Below, one piece after another: positions 35,266 to 35,618 of a DNA stretch of 35,618 nucleotides. The translations under genes were made by a program, and so were the position numbers. Source of the stretch: Rhodobacter sp. (GTDB lineage: Bacteria > Pseudomonadota > Alphaproteobacteria > Rhodobacterales > Rhodobacteraceae); assembly GCA_030066215.1 (NCBI GenBank), contig JASJCA010000050.1, forward strand, positions 1 to 35,618, given 5' to 3'. Each line of letters begins with the position of its first letter. Within the stretch, counting starts at the first letter, position 1. Below the pieces are notes generated by a model. The model ran no database searches and had not been told where the DNA came from. It saw only the letters and a program-made list of their open reading frames with translations.

Positions 35266-35618
35266 GGGATTTGCGCGCGGACATCCCCGGCAAGCTGAAA
35301 GGCCACGCGCTGAGCGCCGGCCGACCCTATCCCCTTGGCGCCACCTTCGACGGCGAGGGAGTCAATTTCGCGCTGTTCTCGGCCCATGCCGAGCGGGTCG
35401 AGCTGTGCCTGTTCTCCGACGACGGCCGGCAGGAGCGTGCGCGCATCGCGCTGAAAGAGCGCGACGGCGACATCTGGCACGTCCATGTCGCGGGGCTCGG
35501 GCCCGGCACGCATTACGGCTACCGCGTGCATGGGCCCTACGCGCCGCAGGACGGCCAGATGTCGCCGTCGCGCTCTTTCAGCGCGATGCGCGCACGCTCC
35601 TGCCGGCCGTCGTCGGAG
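35262..35618 (+). CDS. glgX: GlgX, glycogen debranching enzyme (3' end missing; last bases suspect)
   Basis: This is the N-terminal part of the GlgX/TreX-type debranching enzyme, which removes branches left by phosphorylase. The first 98 residues fit the family: [21 protein letters not shown] (CBM48) and [17 protein letters not shown]. The start overlaps the glgA stop (ATGA). After PQDG the family expects HRFNP-like sequence, but from about 35556 the frame reads [11 protein letters not shown] and so on. That segment is the exact reverse complement of this gene's own earlier sequence, so codons after about 35556 should not be trusted. Confidence 0.88.
   Translation, partial: MRDLRADIPGKLKGHALSAGRPYPLGATFDGEGVNFALFSAHAERVELCLFSDDGRQERARIALKERDGDIWHVHVAGLGPGTHYGYRVHGPYAPQDGQMSPSRSFSAMRARSCRPSSE
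35414..35618. repeat. 65-bp perfect inverted repeat at the right end of the window
   Basis: Bases 35414-35478 and 35554-35618 are exact reverse complements over 65 bp, separated by 75 bp, and the right arm ends exactly at the last base of the window. The right arm interrupts the glgX reading frame at the point where conserved sequence should continue. The simplest reading is a fold-back chimera at a contig end, not a biological repeat. Confidence 0.9.

Overview
The window looks like a piece of an alphaproteobacterial chromosome, most likely Rhodobacterales (Roseobacter/Rhodobacter group). The support is high GC with strong GC3 bias, a Paracoccus-type sox order, CUT2 sugar-transporter genes with a half-size ATPase, and a glgPBCAX order. 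This assignment rests on gene content and style, not on a database search. The window opens inside soxX and closes inside glgX. The last 65 bases are a perfect inverted copy of sequence 76-140 bases upstream of them, so the right-hand end is probably an assembly or library artefact.

Region 1 (1-11735) is a sulfur-oxidation island: soxX (partial), soxY, soxZ, soxA, soxB, soxC, soxD, a 51-codon reading frame, a membrane-anchored dihaem cytochrome (soxE-like), soxF (flavocytochrome c sulfide dehydrogenase flavoprotein), a DUF302 secreted protein, a SulP anion transporter and a DUF2892 small membrane protein. The Sox proteins bind thiosulfate/sulfide sulfur to the SoxY cysteine and oxidise it to sulfate, passing electrons to c-type cytochromes. 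Two intrinsic terminators (after soxA and after soxE) cut the cluster into segments. Three exact copies of ATTC-N8-GAAT, the motif known for the SqrR/BigR/SoxR persulfide-sensing ArsR repressors, lie upstream of soxC, sulP and the DUF2892 gene. A one-mismatch copy lies upstream of soxB. This ties the SulP and DUF2892 genes to the sulfur regulon.

Region 2 (11736-18430) is mixed: a short-chain dehydrogenase, a lower-GC patch with a collagen-like glycine-rich protein on the minus strand, a zeta-type glutathione transferase, a D-lyxose isomerase-like cupin coupled to a YghZ-type aldo/keto reductase, a MauG/CcpA-type dihaem peroxidase, and a 371-bp intergenic region holding a decayed tandem duplication.

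Region 3 (18431-27392) is a D-xylose locus. On the minus strand a ROK repressor is translationally coupled to a secreted FG-GAP/ASPIC-UnbV (CRTAC1-like) protein. Divergent from it run xylF, xylH, xylG, xylB and xylA: periplasmic binding protein, permease, single-domain ATPase, xylulokinase and xylose isomerase. A 13-bp hairpin separates xylF from xylH.

Region 4 (27393-35618) is a repeat-rich 528-bp intergenic stretch followed by glgP, glgB, glgC, glgA and the start of glgX, a tightly packed glycogen synthesis and breakdown operon. I see no rRNA or tRNA genes, CRISPR arrays or intact insertion sequences.
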